Part shown: positions 36,250 through 45,673 of the stretch, piece after piece
Layout of the letters: every line of letters starts with the position of its first letter
How positions within the stretch are numbered: the stretch's first letter is position 1
Source of the DNA: Verrucomicrobiaceae bacterium
GTDB lineage: Bacteria; Verrucomicrobiota; Verrucomicrobiia; Verrucomicrobiales; Verrucomicrobiaceae
Length of the DNA stretch: 64,000 nucleotides
Reading direction: 5' to 3'
Assembly (NCBI GenBank): GCA_019694165.1
Contig: JAIBCL010000004.1
Location: 62,001 to 126,000 of the forward strand
Notes under the pieces: generated by a model
Told to the model about the DNA's origin: nothing
Databases searched by the model: none
The model's input: only the letters and a program-made list of their open reading frames with translations
Position numbers and translations under genes: made by a program

Positions 36250-36948
36250 CTACTGCGCACTGACCACCTGGATCACTTCGTCGCCCGCCTGCACGGTGAC
36301 GCCTGCGGGCACGCTGGCGGGATCGAGATCGCCGACGGATTCATCGTCTTCGATCGTGTCGCCGATGATGATGCGGCCGACGACGGAGTTCTCACGCCGG
36401 AGGTCGAACTGGGTGCCCTTTGTGATGCGCTGGCTCTTGCCTGCGGAGATGATCACAAAGCCGGCGTCTTTTTCGAACTGCTTCACCTTCGCGATGGTGG
36501 GCAGGGCGACGATCTGTTTCTGCAATGGGGTGAGCGGAGGCGGTGCGGGCGCGGCCAGCACGGGAGTCGAGGGCGGCGGCACGGAAGCGGTGCTCCCCAA
36601 TGGCGGCGGCTGTGAGAGGCCGGCGGAGGACGGTGGAAGCGAAGCGGAAACCGGCGCCTTCTTTCCCGCGGTGGGCGGGACCGTTTTCGCCGGTGCGGAA
36701 GGAGGCGGCAACGGAGATGGTGAGACGGGTGGTGCAGGCGGGCTGGCCGCCAACTGGCCTGGCTGCGGCGGACGCATCATCGTACCGGGCGTCACGGCAC
36801 CCGCCTCGATCTGGGCCTGCTGCTGCCGCTTGATGAACTCGAGCTGCTCACGCACGCCGCGCGCCTCCTGCTGGCTCTGCCATGCGACATAACCGGTGGC
36901 GCAGAGGAGGAGCAAGGTGAGGCCGAGGGCTATTTGAGTCAGACGCAT
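36250..36948 (-). CDS. Membrane-anchored protein with long proline-rich linker
   Basis: This 232-residue protein begins with one transmembrane helix (MRLTQIALGLTLLLLCATGYVAW), followed by a short coiled-coil-like segment (EARGVREQLEFIKRQQQAQ). About 100 residues of proline/alanine/serine follow, and then a small C-terminal domain (about 155-232) with beta strands (GFVIISAGKSQRITKGTQFDLRRENSVVGRIIIGDTIEDDESVGDL). It may be a spacer that displays the domain in the periplasm. I recognise no family. The ATG at 36948 gives the clean helix; a longer start at 36984 is less likely. Confidence 0.6.
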   Translation of the reverse strand: MRLTQIALGLTLLLLCATGYVAWQSQQEARGVREQLEFIKRQQQAQIEAGAVTPGTMMRPPQPGQLAASPPAPPVSPSPLPPPSAPAKTVPPTAGKKAPVSASLPPSSAGLSQPPPLGSTASVPPPSTPVLAAPAPPPLTPLQKQIVALPTIAKVKQFEKDAGFVIISAGKSQRITKGTQFDLRRENSVVGRIIIGDTIEDDESVGDLDPASVPAGVTVQAGDEVIQVVSAQ

Positions 36949-37183
36949 GGGCGCGGAGTTTACGAGGTTTGCCGGCAGACGCAATGGCCGAGGCGCGACG
37001 GGCGTGGCCGCGAAGAGGGAGCGACGCCGGCAGCCGAAGCCGGACCAGCCACATGCGGCACAAGAAACGATACGTTTTCACCAATGCCTCATGACGATTC
37101 CCTGCTGGACACGGCCGGAGTGACATGCCAGCATCAACGGTCTTCGGGCTGGCCGCGCTCTTCACCGGAGGCGCTGCCGCAGC
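36949..37183. other. Divergent intergenic region
   Basis: It separates the minus-strand membrane-protein gene from the plus-strand E1-alpha gene and must hold both promoters. No clear -10/-35 pair, operator or RNA motif could be picked out by eye. Confidence 0.4.
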
Positions 37184-38239
37184 TTGAGAATCGTGCCTGA
37201 CTCCTCCACCATCGCCCGCCCAAAACCGTCGTCCGCGCCCGGCCTGCGGACGCAATGTGTGAGCGCGTTCCGCTCTATGCTGTTGGCGCGCATTCTCGAG
37301 GAAAAGCTGGCCAGCCTCTACCGCGCAGGCGGCCGCATCGTGGGTGGTGTTTACCTTGGCAAAGGACAGGAGGCTTTCAGCGCGGCGATGGGCGTGCAAC
37401 TACAGAAAGGCAGGGACATCTTCGGTGCGCTCATCCGCGATCAGGCGGGCCGGCTGGCCTTCGGCGAGCCGCTGCTCGATTCCTTCCGCACCTATCTCGG
37501 TGCGGTCACGGGGCCGATGCGCGGTCGCGATGGGAATGTCCACCGCGGCAGGCCGAAGGAAGGGCTGCCGGCGATGATCAGCCACCTCGGCAGCCTGGTG
37601 TCGGTGGTCAATGGCATGCTCTTCGCGCGGCGGCTGCAAGGGCGGCTGGGCGACGCGGTTGGCGCGACGAGCATCGGCGAGGGCGGCACATCCACCGGTT
37701 CGTTTCACGAGGCTCTGAACCAGGCCGCCGTGGAGCGCCTGCCTCTGGTCGTGGCGGTGGCGAACAACCAGTTCGCCTACTCGACGGCCAATGAGCGGCA
37801 GTTCCACTGCGAGGACCTCGTCGAGCGCGCGCGAGGCTACGGCATCGAGGGCTGCTCGATCGACGGCACGGACCTCGTGGCGTGCGTGCAGGCTTTCTCG
37901 AAGGCGGTGCGCCGCGCCCGCGAGGGGCACGGGCCGCAGATGGTGGTGGGTACGCTGCTGCGGCTCTCCGGCCATGGCGAGCACGACGACGCCTCCTACA
38001 TTCCCGAGGAGAAAAAGAAATCGAGCCTGGGTCGCGATTGCATCTCAGTGGCCGAGCAGCGCCTCGTCGCGGAGGGATGGATGACGACGGACGAGGTCAA
38101 GGACTGGCGTGCGCAGTGCGGGGCGGAGGTGGAGACGGCGCTCGCGCAGGCGAGCAAGGAGCCAGTGCCCGACCCCTTCCGCGAGAGCTGGCGCGCGCTG
38201 TCCACAAGCGAGCTGGTGGAGGGGCAGCACGAGCCATGA
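37184..38239 (+). CDS. 2-oxoacid dehydrogenase E1 component, alpha subunit
   Basis: This 351-residue subunit is the thiamine-diphosphate-binding half of an E1 heterotetramer (pyruvate, acetoin or branched-chain type). The ThDP/Mg motif is SIGEGGTSTGSFHEALNQAA ... VVAVANNQFAYST at about 155-190; the usual GDG is GEG. The GRDGNVHRG loop and SGHGEHDD are also present. The start is uncertain: TTG at 37184 gives the listed frame, and a GTG nine bases downstream is an alternative; there is no ATG in a suitable place. The stop overlaps the E1-beta start (ATGA). The three E1/E2 genes form an operon with no E3 gene. Confidence 0.85.
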   Translation: MRIVPDSSTIARPKPSSAPGLRTQCVSAFRSMLLARILEEKLASLYRAGGRIVGGVYLGKGQEAFSAAMGVQLQKGRDIFGALIRDQAGRLAFGEPLLDSFRTYLGAVTGPMRGRDGNVHRGRPKEGLPAMISHLGSLVSVVNGMLFARRLQGRLGDAVGATSIGEGGTSTGSFHEALNQAAVERLPLVVAVANNQFAYSTANERQFHCEDLVERARGYGIEGCSIDGTDLVACVQAFSKAVRRAREGHGPQMVVGTLLRLSGHGEHDDASYIPEEKKKSSLGRDCISVAEQRLVAEGWMTTDEVKDWRAQCGAEVETALAQASKEPVPDPFRESWRALSTSELVEGQHEP

Positions 38240-39201
38240 GCATGACTTACCTGGAGGCGATCCGCGAGGCGCAATACGAAGCGCTGCGCAATGACCCGAA
38301 CGTGTTCCTTTACGGACAGGACATCGCCGGTTTCGGCGGCGCGTTCAAGGCCACCAAGAACCTCAGCAAGGAATTCCCCGGCCGGGTGTTCGACGCACCC
38401 ATCAGCGAGGACGCGATGGTGGGCCTCGCCGTCGGCGCGGCCATCGAAGGCGGGCGGCCCATCATCGAGATGCAGTTCGCCGACTTCTCGACATGCGGCT
38501 TCAATCAGATCGTGAACCAGGCGGCCACGCTGTTCTGGCGCACGAACACGGCGTGTCCCATCACCATCCGGATGCCCTCTGGCGGCACGGCTGGCAGCGG
38601 TCCGTTTCACAGCCAGTCGATGGAGTCGCTCTACGCGCAGTATCCGGGTCTGGTGATCCTTACGCCCGCGTCGGTGGAGGACGCCTACTGGATGTTTCTG
38701 GATGCCGTGGCGCTCGACGACCCCGTGATATTCTGCGAGCACAAGTTTCTCTATTACCACCTGAAGGCCGACCAGATCGGCGACCGCACGCTGCCACTGG
38801 GCAAGGCACGCGTAGTGCGCCCGGGCCGCCATGCGACGGTGGTGACCTACAGCGCCATGGTCCACGAGTCCGTGCGCGCGGCCGAGGAGCTGCAGCAGGA
38901 CGGGTACCAGATCGAAGTGGTCGATCTGCGCTCCGTGAAGCCGATGGACACCGACACCATCCTTGGCTCCGTCGCCCGCACCGGACGGCTGCTCTGCGTG
39001 GGCGAGGCATTCCCGTGGGGCGGCGTCACGGCGGAGATCATCGCACGCGTCGCCACGGAGGCCTTTCATCTGCTCGATGCGCCGCCTGTGCGCTTGAACT
39101 CCAAGGACACGCCCATCCCGTATCATCCGAACCTGTGGAAGGCGCACCGCCCGACGAGCGCCACCATCGGTGACGCGCTGCGCCGCCTGCTGCGCTACTG
39201 A
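38236..39201 (+). CDS. 2-oxoacid dehydrogenase E1 component, beta subunit
   Basis: This 321-residue partner of E1-alpha completes the active site (AIREAQYEALRNDPNVFLYGQDI near the start, MPSGGTAGSGPFHSQSMESLYAQYPGLVILTPASVEDAYWMF in the middle). The C-terminal transketolase domain is TVVTYSAMVHESVRAAEELQQDGYQIEVVDLRSVKPMDTDTI. ATG 38236 overlaps the E1-alpha stop; a far-upstream in-frame start inside E1-alpha is not credible. Confidence 0.93.
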   Translation: MSMTYLEAIREAQYEALRNDPNVFLYGQDIAGFGGAFKATKNLSKEFPGRVFDAPISEDAMVGLAVGAAIEGGRPIIEMQFADFSTCGFNQIVNQAATLFWRTNTACPITIRMPSGGTAGSGPFHSQSMESLYAQYPGLVILTPASVEDAYWMFLDAVALDDPVIFCEHKFLYYHLKADQIGDRTLPLGKARVVRPGRHATVVTYSAMVHESVRAAEELQQDGYQIEVVDLRSVKPMDTDTILGSVARTGRLLCVGEAFPWGGVTAEIIARVATEAFHLLDAPPVRLNSKDTPIPYHPNLWKAHRPTSATIGDALRRLLRY

Positions 39202-39232
39202 TTCATTTCACCCGCTGCCTCTGACGCGCGCC

Positions 39233-40468
39233 ATGCCCACCATACCCATCCTCATGCCGCAGCTCGGCGAGTCCATCGCGGAAGCCACGGTGATCCGCAT
39301 CTTGGTGGACAAGGGGGCACGAGTGGATGCCGGACAGGACCTCTTTGAAGTGGAGACGAACAAGGCCACCATGGCCGTATCGTCCCCCTGCGCGGGCAAA
39401 GTGTGTCAGATCATCGCCACGGCGAACAACAGCTACGCCGTGGGCGCCAGCCTCGCCTCGATGGACATCAGCGAGAGCGATGCGAAGTCGCTCGGCATCG
39501 CGGAAGGCCGCGAGGTGGCCCCGCCGAAGGCGAAGAAGCAGCACGGCGCCTCGGTGAAGGACGTGGTGCATTTCCAGTTCAATGACGAGGACGCGATTCA
39601 CGAAGGCCAGCCGAAGGTCGAGCCCGTCGTGAGCGGGCTGCCCGTGCCGGCTGGCGCAGGCGGCGCCAGCTACATCTCGCCGCGGATGCGCGCACGCATG
39701 ACGGAGCTGGGCCTCAATGCCGCCGATCTCGCCGCCGTGGCCGGCACAGGAGCTGGAGGGCGCGTGACCGTGGAGGACTTCGAGCACTTCCTCCGCTCGC
39801 TCGAGCAGCACCGCATGACGCCTGCGTCACCCATGCGCATCGCCGTGGCCGACTCCATGCGCCGCTCGTGGACGCGGCCGCTCGCCACCGTCGGCTCCCC
39901 CGTCGTCATGGACGCCCTGCTCGGCCACCGGAAGAAAGCGAGCCCCAAACCCGGCCCCGCGCTCTATGCCATCCGTGCGCTCGCGCTGGCTCTGGCGGAG
40001 AACACCGCCATCGCCGGCCGGCTCGTCGGCAACCGCATCGTGCATCCACGCGCCATCGACATCGGCTTCGCAGTCGAAGTGGATGACGGCGTGCTCGTTC
40101 CCGTGCTGCGTGACGTGGACAAGACGCCGCTCGCCACCTTGGTGGACACGTACAACAAGCTCGTCGAGCTGGCCCGCACCCGTCGCCTGCCCAATGACTC
40201 CCGCGGCCCCGGCATCGCCACTGTCACGAACTTCGGCACCTTCGGTATCGTATGGGCCACACCCATCCCGCTGCCCGAGCAGAATCTCGTGCTCGGTCTC
40301 GGCTTCGGCGAGAAAGTTCCCCACTGGAGCGAGCAGGTGCAGCAGTTCATCCCCGTCACCAAGGCGGAACTCACCCTGAGCTTCGACCACCGCATCCTCG
40401 ATGGTGGCGGTGCCGGCCGCCTCCTCTCCCGCGTCGCTCAAATGTTGCAGGAGCCGGAGAAGCTGTGA
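39233..40468 (+). CDS. Dihydrolipoamide acyltransferase (E2)
   Basis: This 411-residue E2 has one lipoyl domain with the lipoyl lysine Lys44 (FEVETNKATMAV). A peripheral-subunit-binding domain follows at about 140-182 (YISPRMRARMTELGLNAADLAAVAGTGAGGRVTVEDF). The catalytic domain ends in SFDHRILDGGGAGRLL, with catalytic His386 and Asp390. It transfers the acyl group to coenzyme A. Together with the two E1 genes it forms a complete decarboxylase/transferase pair; the dihydrolipoamide dehydrogenase (E3) must come from elsewhere. Confidence 0.93.
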   Translation: MPTIPILMPQLGESIAEATVIRILVDKGARVDAGQDLFEVETNKATMAVSSPCAGKVCQIIATANNSYAVGASLASMDISESDAKSLGIAEGREVAPPKAKKQHGASVKDVVHFQFNDEDAIHEGQPKVEPVVSGLPVPAGAGGASYISPRMRARMTELGLNAADLAAVAGTGAGGRVTVEDFEHFLRSLEQHRMTPASPMRIAVADSMRRSWTRPLATVGSPVVMDALLGHRKKASPKPGPALYAIRALALALAENTAIAGRLVGNRIVHPRAIDIGFAVEVDDGVLVPVLRDVDKTPLATLVDTYNKLVELARTRRLPNDSRGPGIATVTNFGTFGIVWATPIPLPEQNLVLGLGFGEKVPHWSEQVQQFIPVTKAELTLSFDHRILDGGGAGRLLSRVAQMLQEPEKL

Positions 40469-40749
40469 GAGAGACGGAGCAAATCCGCCACTGACCGCAT
40501 TGGGGGGGAGCGGGGCGTGAGGCCCGCTGAACCTGCCGCGTGGTCGAAATATTCCGCGGACCGGAATCCACGAGATGCAGGCATGCCTGTCTGGCAAGTG
40601 TGTCACCGGGCCATGAGGCCGATGATGGCGATGCAAACGAAGGCTTCGAGTTTCCCAGCGCTACCGCCGTCGGCAAAGATGACAGCAGGCTCAAGAAAAT
40701 GGGGCGGCATGCGGGCTGGAAACCGCGGCAGATCGAGCGATCCGCCGTC
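40469..40749. other. Convergent intergenic region
   Basis: No gene is supported. AGCGGG (40509-40514) and CCCGCT (40523-40528) can pair over a short loop soon after the E2 stop and may act as a weak terminator. Nothing else stands out. Confidence 0.4.
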
Positions 40750-41301
40750 TCACATTGGCTCCCGTCCTGTGACCTCGATGAACTGCTGCCTCAAGCTCAT
40801 GTAGGCATGCTGCCATTCATCGACGGACCGCTGCAATTCCATCGTAGTCTTTTCAAGGGCGGCGATGCGCTGACGCAGCGCGGCATCACTGCCATCGAGC
40901 TTCGCGTCCGGCCACTGCGCGCCGGCGAAGGTGGTCTCCGCGCTCCGGATGTGGTGCGGACTGGCTTGATAGAAGTCCGTCTCGGACAGGAAGCTTTCCG
41001 TGCCCTCGACGCAGTTGATCACGCGCACGTTTTCGTCGATCTCGCCCGTGGCCAGGAACTCCTGGATGGTGCCGATGTTCGTGGGGCCGTACAGATAGTT
41101 GTCCGGCATTTCGATAAGCCAGTCCATCTGCAGCTCAGGCACCATCGGCGCACGCACCCACGACTGGCGGCCGTCGTTTGAAAGCTTGTCGAGCGGCGAG
41201 ATTTTTGCTTCCGCCGCCCAGCTCCGGAGGTTTTCGAGACTCGTGGGTCCGTGGACTTCTTTGTCCGCCGTTTTCAAGACATACCAAGTTCCTTCTGCCA
41301 T
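40750..41301 (-). CDS. GYF_2-domain (DUF4339) protein with C-terminal coiled coil
   Basis: This 183-residue protein starts with a GYF_2-like domain (TWYVLKTADKEVHGPTSLENLRSWAAEAKISPLDKLS), a probable peptide-binding fold. A second, similar half follows (YLYGPTNIGTIQEFLATGEIDENVRVIN), so the domain may be duplicated. The last 60 residues form a coiled coil (ALRQRIAALEKTTMELQRSVDEWQHAYMSLRQQF). It likely works as a cytoplasmic adaptor. The ATG at 41301 (MAEGTW) is chosen over one three codons upstream. Confidence 0.75.
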   Translation of the reverse strand: MAEGTWYVLKTADKEVHGPTSLENLRSWAAEAKISPLDKLSNDGRQSWVRAPMVPELQMDWLIEMPDNYLYGPTNIGTIQEFLATGEIDENVRVINCVEGTESFLSETDFYQASPHHIRSAETTFAGAQWPDAKLDGSDAALRQRIAALEKTTMELQRSVDEWQHAYMSLRQQFIEVTGREPM

Positions 41302-41426
41302 GGACGGCATTTAACAGGCTGCGCCGCGCGAAGCCAAGCGCAAAGGTGGTCAATATCGTCAATGACGGGGAATGGGGATGCACCGAGGCTGCGGCAGTTC
41401 CAGCGTTTGCGCGGCACGGCGTCGCA

Positions 41427-42806
41427 TCATGCGCGGCCATGCCTTGCCCTGTGCTGCGCAAACAAGGCCAGCGTCCGCTCGCGTTCCACTGCGTGATCCA
41501 CCATCGGCGGGGGATAGCCCGCCGCGATGCTCCCTCCGTGCGACGGCGGAGAGACGAGTGACTCGACGGGGACGTGCCGCAGTTCCGGCAGCCAGTGCTT
41601 GATGTAGCGCGCTTCGGGATCGTAGCGGCGCGTCTGTGACCACGGATTCTGGATGCGGAAATACGGCGCGGCATCCGCTCCGGTGCCGGCGCTCCATTGC
41701 CAGCCGCCGTTGTTCGAGGCGATCTCGGCATCGACGAGGTGCTGATGGAAGAACTGCTCGCCCCACCGCCAGTCACAGTGCAGGTCCTTGGTGAGAAACA
41801 TCGCCACGATCATGCGCACACGGTTGTGCATGAGGCCGGTGGTCAGCAACTGCCTCATGCCGGCATCCACGATGGGGAATCCGGTGCGCCCCTCGCGCCA
41901 GCGGGTGAAGTGCTCGTTCGTGCCCGGCCAGGCCATGCCGCGCCACTGGGGATTGAATTCGTGATCGAGCACCTCCGGCCAATGATGCAGGATGGCCATG
42001 TAGAATTCCCGCCACGCCAGTTCCTGCACGAACTTCGCGTGGCGTTGAGTGCGCTGAAAGAGTTCGCGTATGGAGATCAGCCCGAAACGCAAATCCTGGC
42101 TGAGCATGGACGTGGACTGTCCGTGCGGCTCGTCCCGATGCATGGCGTAACCCGCGAGGATACCGTCATCGACAAAGTGCTTCATGCGCCCGCGTGCGGC
42201 GCGTTCACCGGGAAGAGGAAAGCAAGGATCATTCACCGGCTCGAGCTGCCAATATGCCGGTGCAGGCAGAGGCAGACTCGCGACCTTTGGCGCGGGGCCG
42301 AGAACGGATGGCCTCGGCAGCGGGCCGGCCTTCGGGAGACCGAGCCAGTTCTTCGAGTAGGGTGTGAACACCCGGTAAGGCTGCCCCTCCCCAGTCAGCA
42401 CTTCATCGGGATCGTGCAGGACGGTGTCCTTGAAACTTTCACAACGAATGCCAAGCCGTCCGCACATGGCGCGCACGCGGACTTCGGTGGCTTTTCCAAA
42501 CGGATCGGGATCCCGGTTGAAGAAAATCGCCGCCGCCCTGGTCTCGACGGCCAGTTTCTCAAGCTCCGCCACGGCATCACCGGCCCGGATGATCAGCCGG
42601 GAGTGCAGATGCTCGAGATTCGCCGCGAGCGACTGCAGGCAGCCGCACAGGAAGCTCTGCCTCAGCGGCCCCGTCCAGCCATGCTCCCGCTTCCAGGTGC
42701 TCAGGACGTAAGCCGGGATCACGCTGCCGGCCTCGGCAGCGTGATGAAGGGCGGTGTTGTCGGTGAGGCGCAGATCGCGCCGGAACCAGTGGATGACGGG
42801 AGCCAT
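41427..42806 (-). CDS. phrB: Deoxyribodipyrimidine photolyase (class I CPD type)
   Basis: This 459-residue enzyme uses blue light to split cyclobutane pyrimidine dimers. The N-terminal antenna domain begins HWFRRDLRLTDNTALHHA. The FAD and DNA-binding C-terminal half contains ELAWREFYMAILHHWPEV, GRTGFPIVDAGMRQLLTTGLMHNRVRMIVAMFL and LVDAEIASNNGGWQWSAGTGADAAPYFRIQNP, all diagnostic. The electron-transfer tryptophans lie in these segments. No neighbour is functionally linked. Confidence 0.96.
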   Translation of the reverse strand: MAPVIHWFRRDLRLTDNTALHHAAEAGSVIPAYVLSTWKREHGWTGPLRQSFLCGCLQSLAANLEHLHSRLIIRAGDAVAELEKLAVETRAAAIFFNRDPDPFGKATEVRVRAMCGRLGIRCESFKDTVLHDPDEVLTGEGQPYRVFTPYSKNWLGLPKAGPLPRPSVLGPAPKVASLPLPAPAYWQLEPVNDPCFPLPGERAARGRMKHFVDDGILAGYAMHRDEPHGQSTSMLSQDLRFGLISIRELFQRTQRHAKFVQELAWREFYMAILHHWPEVLDHEFNPQWRGMAWPGTNEHFTRWREGRTGFPIVDAGMRQLLTTGLMHNRVRMIVAMFLTKDLHCDWRWGEQFFHQHLVDAEIASNNGGWQWSAGTGADAAPYFRIQNPWSQTRRYDPEARYIKHWLPELRHVPVESLVSPPSHGGSIAAGYPPPMVDHAVERERTLALFAQHRARHGRA

Positions 42807-42896
42807 GAATCTTCAAACGAGCGTGACCCGCTGAAAGGGCGCGGCCCTCGCATCGAAATCAGCCGGCCACACGGGCACCTTCCGCGCAGCCGTGCA

Positions 42897-44477
42897 TCAC
42901 ACGCCCTTCTTATTCCTGCCTTTTCCTTTCCCGGCGGCCGGCTGCCCGGGAGGCTGGGCTTCGTTTTCGAAGGCTTTGTTGCCAAAGGCGGTGCGCGGCG
43001 GCGGGATGGTCTCCTTCACTTCCGCTTGCAGGCGCGACAGCTCGGCTTTGAGTTCCTTCACCGTGTCAGCGTAGGCGGGGTCGTTGTAGAAGCTCTTCGT
43101 CTCGAGCGGATCCTTTTTGCGGTCGAGCAACTCCCACTCGTCGAGATCCGGCGTGTAGTAGTGGATGAGTTTGTATTGATCCGTGACGACGCCGTAATGC
43201 GGCCGGACGTGATGCGGGACGGGGAACTCGTAATAGTGGTAGTAGAGCGATTTCCGCCAGTCGGCCGGCGTCTCGCCTTTCAAGATGGGCACGAAGCTCT
43301 TGCCATGCGCATCGGGGATGGCGGGCTGGCCGGCGATGTCGAGAAAGGTGTTCGCCAGGTCGATGAGCGACACGATCTTGTCGGACGATGAGCCGGGCTT
43401 CGTAACGCCGGGCCATCGGACGAGCATTGGCGTGCGAACCGACTCCTCGAAGATCCAACGTTTGTCGAACCAGCCGTGCTCGCCGAGGTAGAAGCCCTGA
43501 TCGGAGGAAAGGAAGACGGCGGTGTTGTCGGAAAGGCCTTCTTTGTCGAGGTATTCGAGCACACGCGTGACGTTTTCATCAACGGCCTTCACGCAGGCGA
43601 GGTAATCGTGCATGTAGCGCTGATAGCGCCATTTGATGAGGTCTTTACCTGAGAGATTTGCGGCGCGGAATTTCGCATTACGCGGGCCGTAGTAGTCGTC
43701 CCAGTATTTGCGCTGCTCCTCGTTGAGCTGGCCGGGCGTGACGAGCTTGGTGTCGCGATCGGTCATCGTTTTCTCGATCCTCATGTCCTGATCGATGACG
43801 GCCTTGCTGCGACCTTCGTAGGTGTCGAAGAGCGTCGGCGGCTCGTCATACACCCGGTCGTTGTCGAAGCCGAGATTCCGTGCGGGCGGCTCCCACTCGC
43901 GGTGCGGCGCCTTGTGCTGGCACATGAGCAGGAAGGGTTTGTTTTTGTCACGGCTCTTCAGCCAGTCGAGCGAGAGGTCACCGATGATGTCGGTGACGTA
44001 GCCGGTGTGCTTGACGTTCTTGCCATTGTCGATGGTGGCCGGGTTGTAATACACGCCCTGGCCGGGAAGGACGTTCCAGTAATCGAAGCCGGTTGGATCG
44101 GTCATCAGATGCCATTTGCCGATGATGGCGGTGCTGTAGCCGGCTTTTTGCAGGAGCTTCGGAAACGTCGTCTGCGAGCCGTCGAACTTGCTGTTGCTGT
44201 TGTTGTAGAAGCCGTTGGCGTGGGAGTATTTGCCGGTGAGCACGCACGCACGGCTCGGTCCGCAGATCGAATTTGTGACGAGGCAGCGGTCAAAGCGCAT
44301 GCCTTCCTTGGCGATGCGATCCATGCCCGGCGTGTTGAGCAGTTTCCGCGAATCGCCATACGCGCTGATGGCCTGATAGGCGAGGTCGTCGCAGAAGATG
44401 AGGACGATGTTCGGCGGCGGCTTGGCGGCGCCGAAGACGGACAATGGCAGGAGCAACAGGGCGAGGAGAATGCGCAT
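42897..44477 (-). CDS. Secreted type I sulfatase
   Basis: This 526-residue exported hydrolase has a signal peptide (MRILLALLLLPLSVFGAAK), the metal site NIVLIFCDDLAYQ, and the sulfatase motif C72-G-P-S-R, whose cysteine must be turned into formylglycine by a separate enzyme. The KWHL and C-terminal SSDQGFYLGEHGWFDKRW segments are also diagnostic. It removes sulfate from a polysaccharide or other sulfate ester. The tail GKGKGRNKKGV is strongly basic and may bind an acidic polymer. The formylglycine-generating enzyme is not in the window. It is divergent from the esterase-like gene at 44613, so the pair may share a control region. Confidence 0.93.
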   Translation of the reverse strand: MRILLALLLLPLSVFGAAKPPPNIVLIFCDDLAYQAISAYGDSRKLLNTPGMDRIAKEGMRFDRCLVTNSICGPSRACVLTGKYSHANGFYNNSNSKFDGSQTTFPKLLQKAGYSTAIIGKWHLMTDPTGFDYWNVLPGQGVYYNPATIDNGKNVKHTGYVTDIIGDLSLDWLKSRDKNKPFLLMCQHKAPHREWEPPARNLGFDNDRVYDEPPTLFDTYEGRSKAVIDQDMRIEKTMTDRDTKLVTPGQLNEEQRKYWDDYYGPRNAKFRAANLSGKDLIKWRYQRYMHDYLACVKAVDENVTRVLEYLDKEGLSDNTAVFLSSDQGFYLGEHGWFDKRWIFEESVRTPMLVRWPGVTKPGSSSDKIVSLIDLANTFLDIAGQPAIPDAHGKSFVPILKGETPADWRKSLYYHYYEFPVPHHVRPHYGVVTDQYKLIHYYTPDLDEWELLDRKKDPLETKSFYNDPAYADTVKELKAELSRLQAEVKETIPPPRTAFGNKAFENEAQPPGQPAAGKGKGRNKKGV

Positions 44478-44612
44478 GGAGCTTGAACGGCTGTTTTCGG
44501 AGAAGATTTCAGGCGAGGTCCGCTGCGGCCGCTGGCACGACTCTCGTACGAGATGCCAGATGCATCCGTCCGCCATCGTTCTCTGCGGACGATACCCCGC
44601 ATCGTCAACCAC

Positions 44613-45494
44613 ATGAAAACAGCCATCTCCATTCTCGCCGTCGCACTCTCCCTGTCCGCGCTCCGTGCGGCCGAACCTCTCACCGTGAAACTCTGGCCGG
44701 CAGGTGCGCCCGAACCGGCGGGCTTCACTTCCGAGCCGGAGAAAGTCATCCCGCCGAAGGATGAAAAGGACGTGAAGCGCGTGACGAACGTGACTGATCC
44801 GACGCTCGCCATTTACAAGCCGGAGAAACCCAACGGCACCGCCGTCATCGTCTGCCCCGGTGGTGGCTATCACATCCTCGCAATCGAGCACGAAGGCACG
44901 CAGGTGTGCGAGTATCTGAACACGCTCGGGGTTACGTGTGCGTTGCTGAAATACCGCGTTCCGGCCCGCGCCAAGGAGAACCCCTCGAAGGAGCCGCTGC
45001 AAGATGCGCAGCGCGCCATCGGCCTCGTGCGGCATCACGCCTCCGAGTGGGGCATCAAGCCGGACCACGTGGGAATACTCGGCTTCTCCGCCGGCGGCCA
45101 TCTTACGGTGATGGCCGCTCTTCATGCGAACGAGCGCACCTACGCCGTCGATCCCTCGCTCGATGTTGAAGACGCCACGCCGAACTTCGCCGTGCCCGTT
45201 TACCCTGCTTACCTCGTCAGCAAGGAGGACACCTTCACCCTCCTTCCGGATGTCAAGGTGACGGCCAAATCGCCACCGATGTGCCTCGTCCACGCCGGAG
45301 ATGACAAAGGCGTGACCAGCGCCAGTGCCAGCGCGCTTCTCTACCTCGAGTACAAGAAGCTCGGCCTTCCCGCCGAACTGCACATCTACTCAAAGGGCGG
45401 TCACGGCTTCGGCATGCGCAAGACCGGCCTCCCAACCGCCGACTGGCTCGTGCGCGTGGGTGAGTGGATGCGCAGCACGGGCTGGCTCGACTGA
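44613..45494 (+). CDS. Secreted alpha/beta hydrolase, acetylesterase/xylan esterase type
   Basis: This 293-residue protein has a signal peptide (MKTAISILAVALSLSALRAA), the GGGYHILAIEHEG oxyanion region, the nucleophile elbow GFSAGGHL and a late SKGGHGFGM with the catalytic His. Proteins of this shape deacetylate xylan and related sugars. ATG 44613 starts the signal peptide; an upstream in-frame ATG at 44553 adds an unlikely leader. It is divergent from the sulfatase gene, consistent with joint attack on sulfated, acetylated polysaccharide. Confidence 0.82.
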   Translation: MKTAISILAVALSLSALRAAEPLTVKLWPAGAPEPAGFTSEPEKVIPPKDEKDVKRVTNVTDPTLAIYKPEKPNGTAVIVCPGGGYHILAIEHEGTQVCEYLNTLGVTCALLKYRVPARAKENPSKEPLQDAQRAIGLVRHHASEWGIKPDHVGILGFSAGGHLTVMAALHANERTYAVDPSLDVEDATPNFAVPVYPAYLVSKEDTFTLLPDVKVTAKSPPMCLVHAGDDKGVTSASASALLYLEYKKLGLPAELHIYSKGGHGFGMRKTGLPTADWLVRVGEWMRSTGWLD

Positions 45495-45518
45495 AGCCTG
45501 CGCCGCAAACGGCAGGCT
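45495..45518 (+). terminator. Hairpin after the esterase gene
   Basis: AGCCTGC (45495-45501) pairs with GCAGGCT (45512-45518) over a 10-nt loop right after the stop codon. There is no T-run. Confidence 0.4.
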
Positions 45519-45673
45519 GCACGGTCTGCACCGCAGCGGCGCGACATCGAGGCAACCGCCGTACATGGCGATTGACGGCCCCGCGCAATGCCAGGGTGAC
45601 GGACTGGGGCATCCGCAGTGCTTGCAAAATCGCAATCGCAACCGGAGCTGCCGCCACGCCCGACTTCAACGAT

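Noticed and set aside
37882..38235. Upstream extension of the E1-beta frame
   Set aside because: It lies inside E1-alpha in another frame; the overlapping ATG at 38236 is the natural start.
44478..45383. Upstream extension of the sulfatase frame to 828 residues
   Set aside because: The extra residues are antisense to the esterase gene and precede a perfect signal peptide at 44477.
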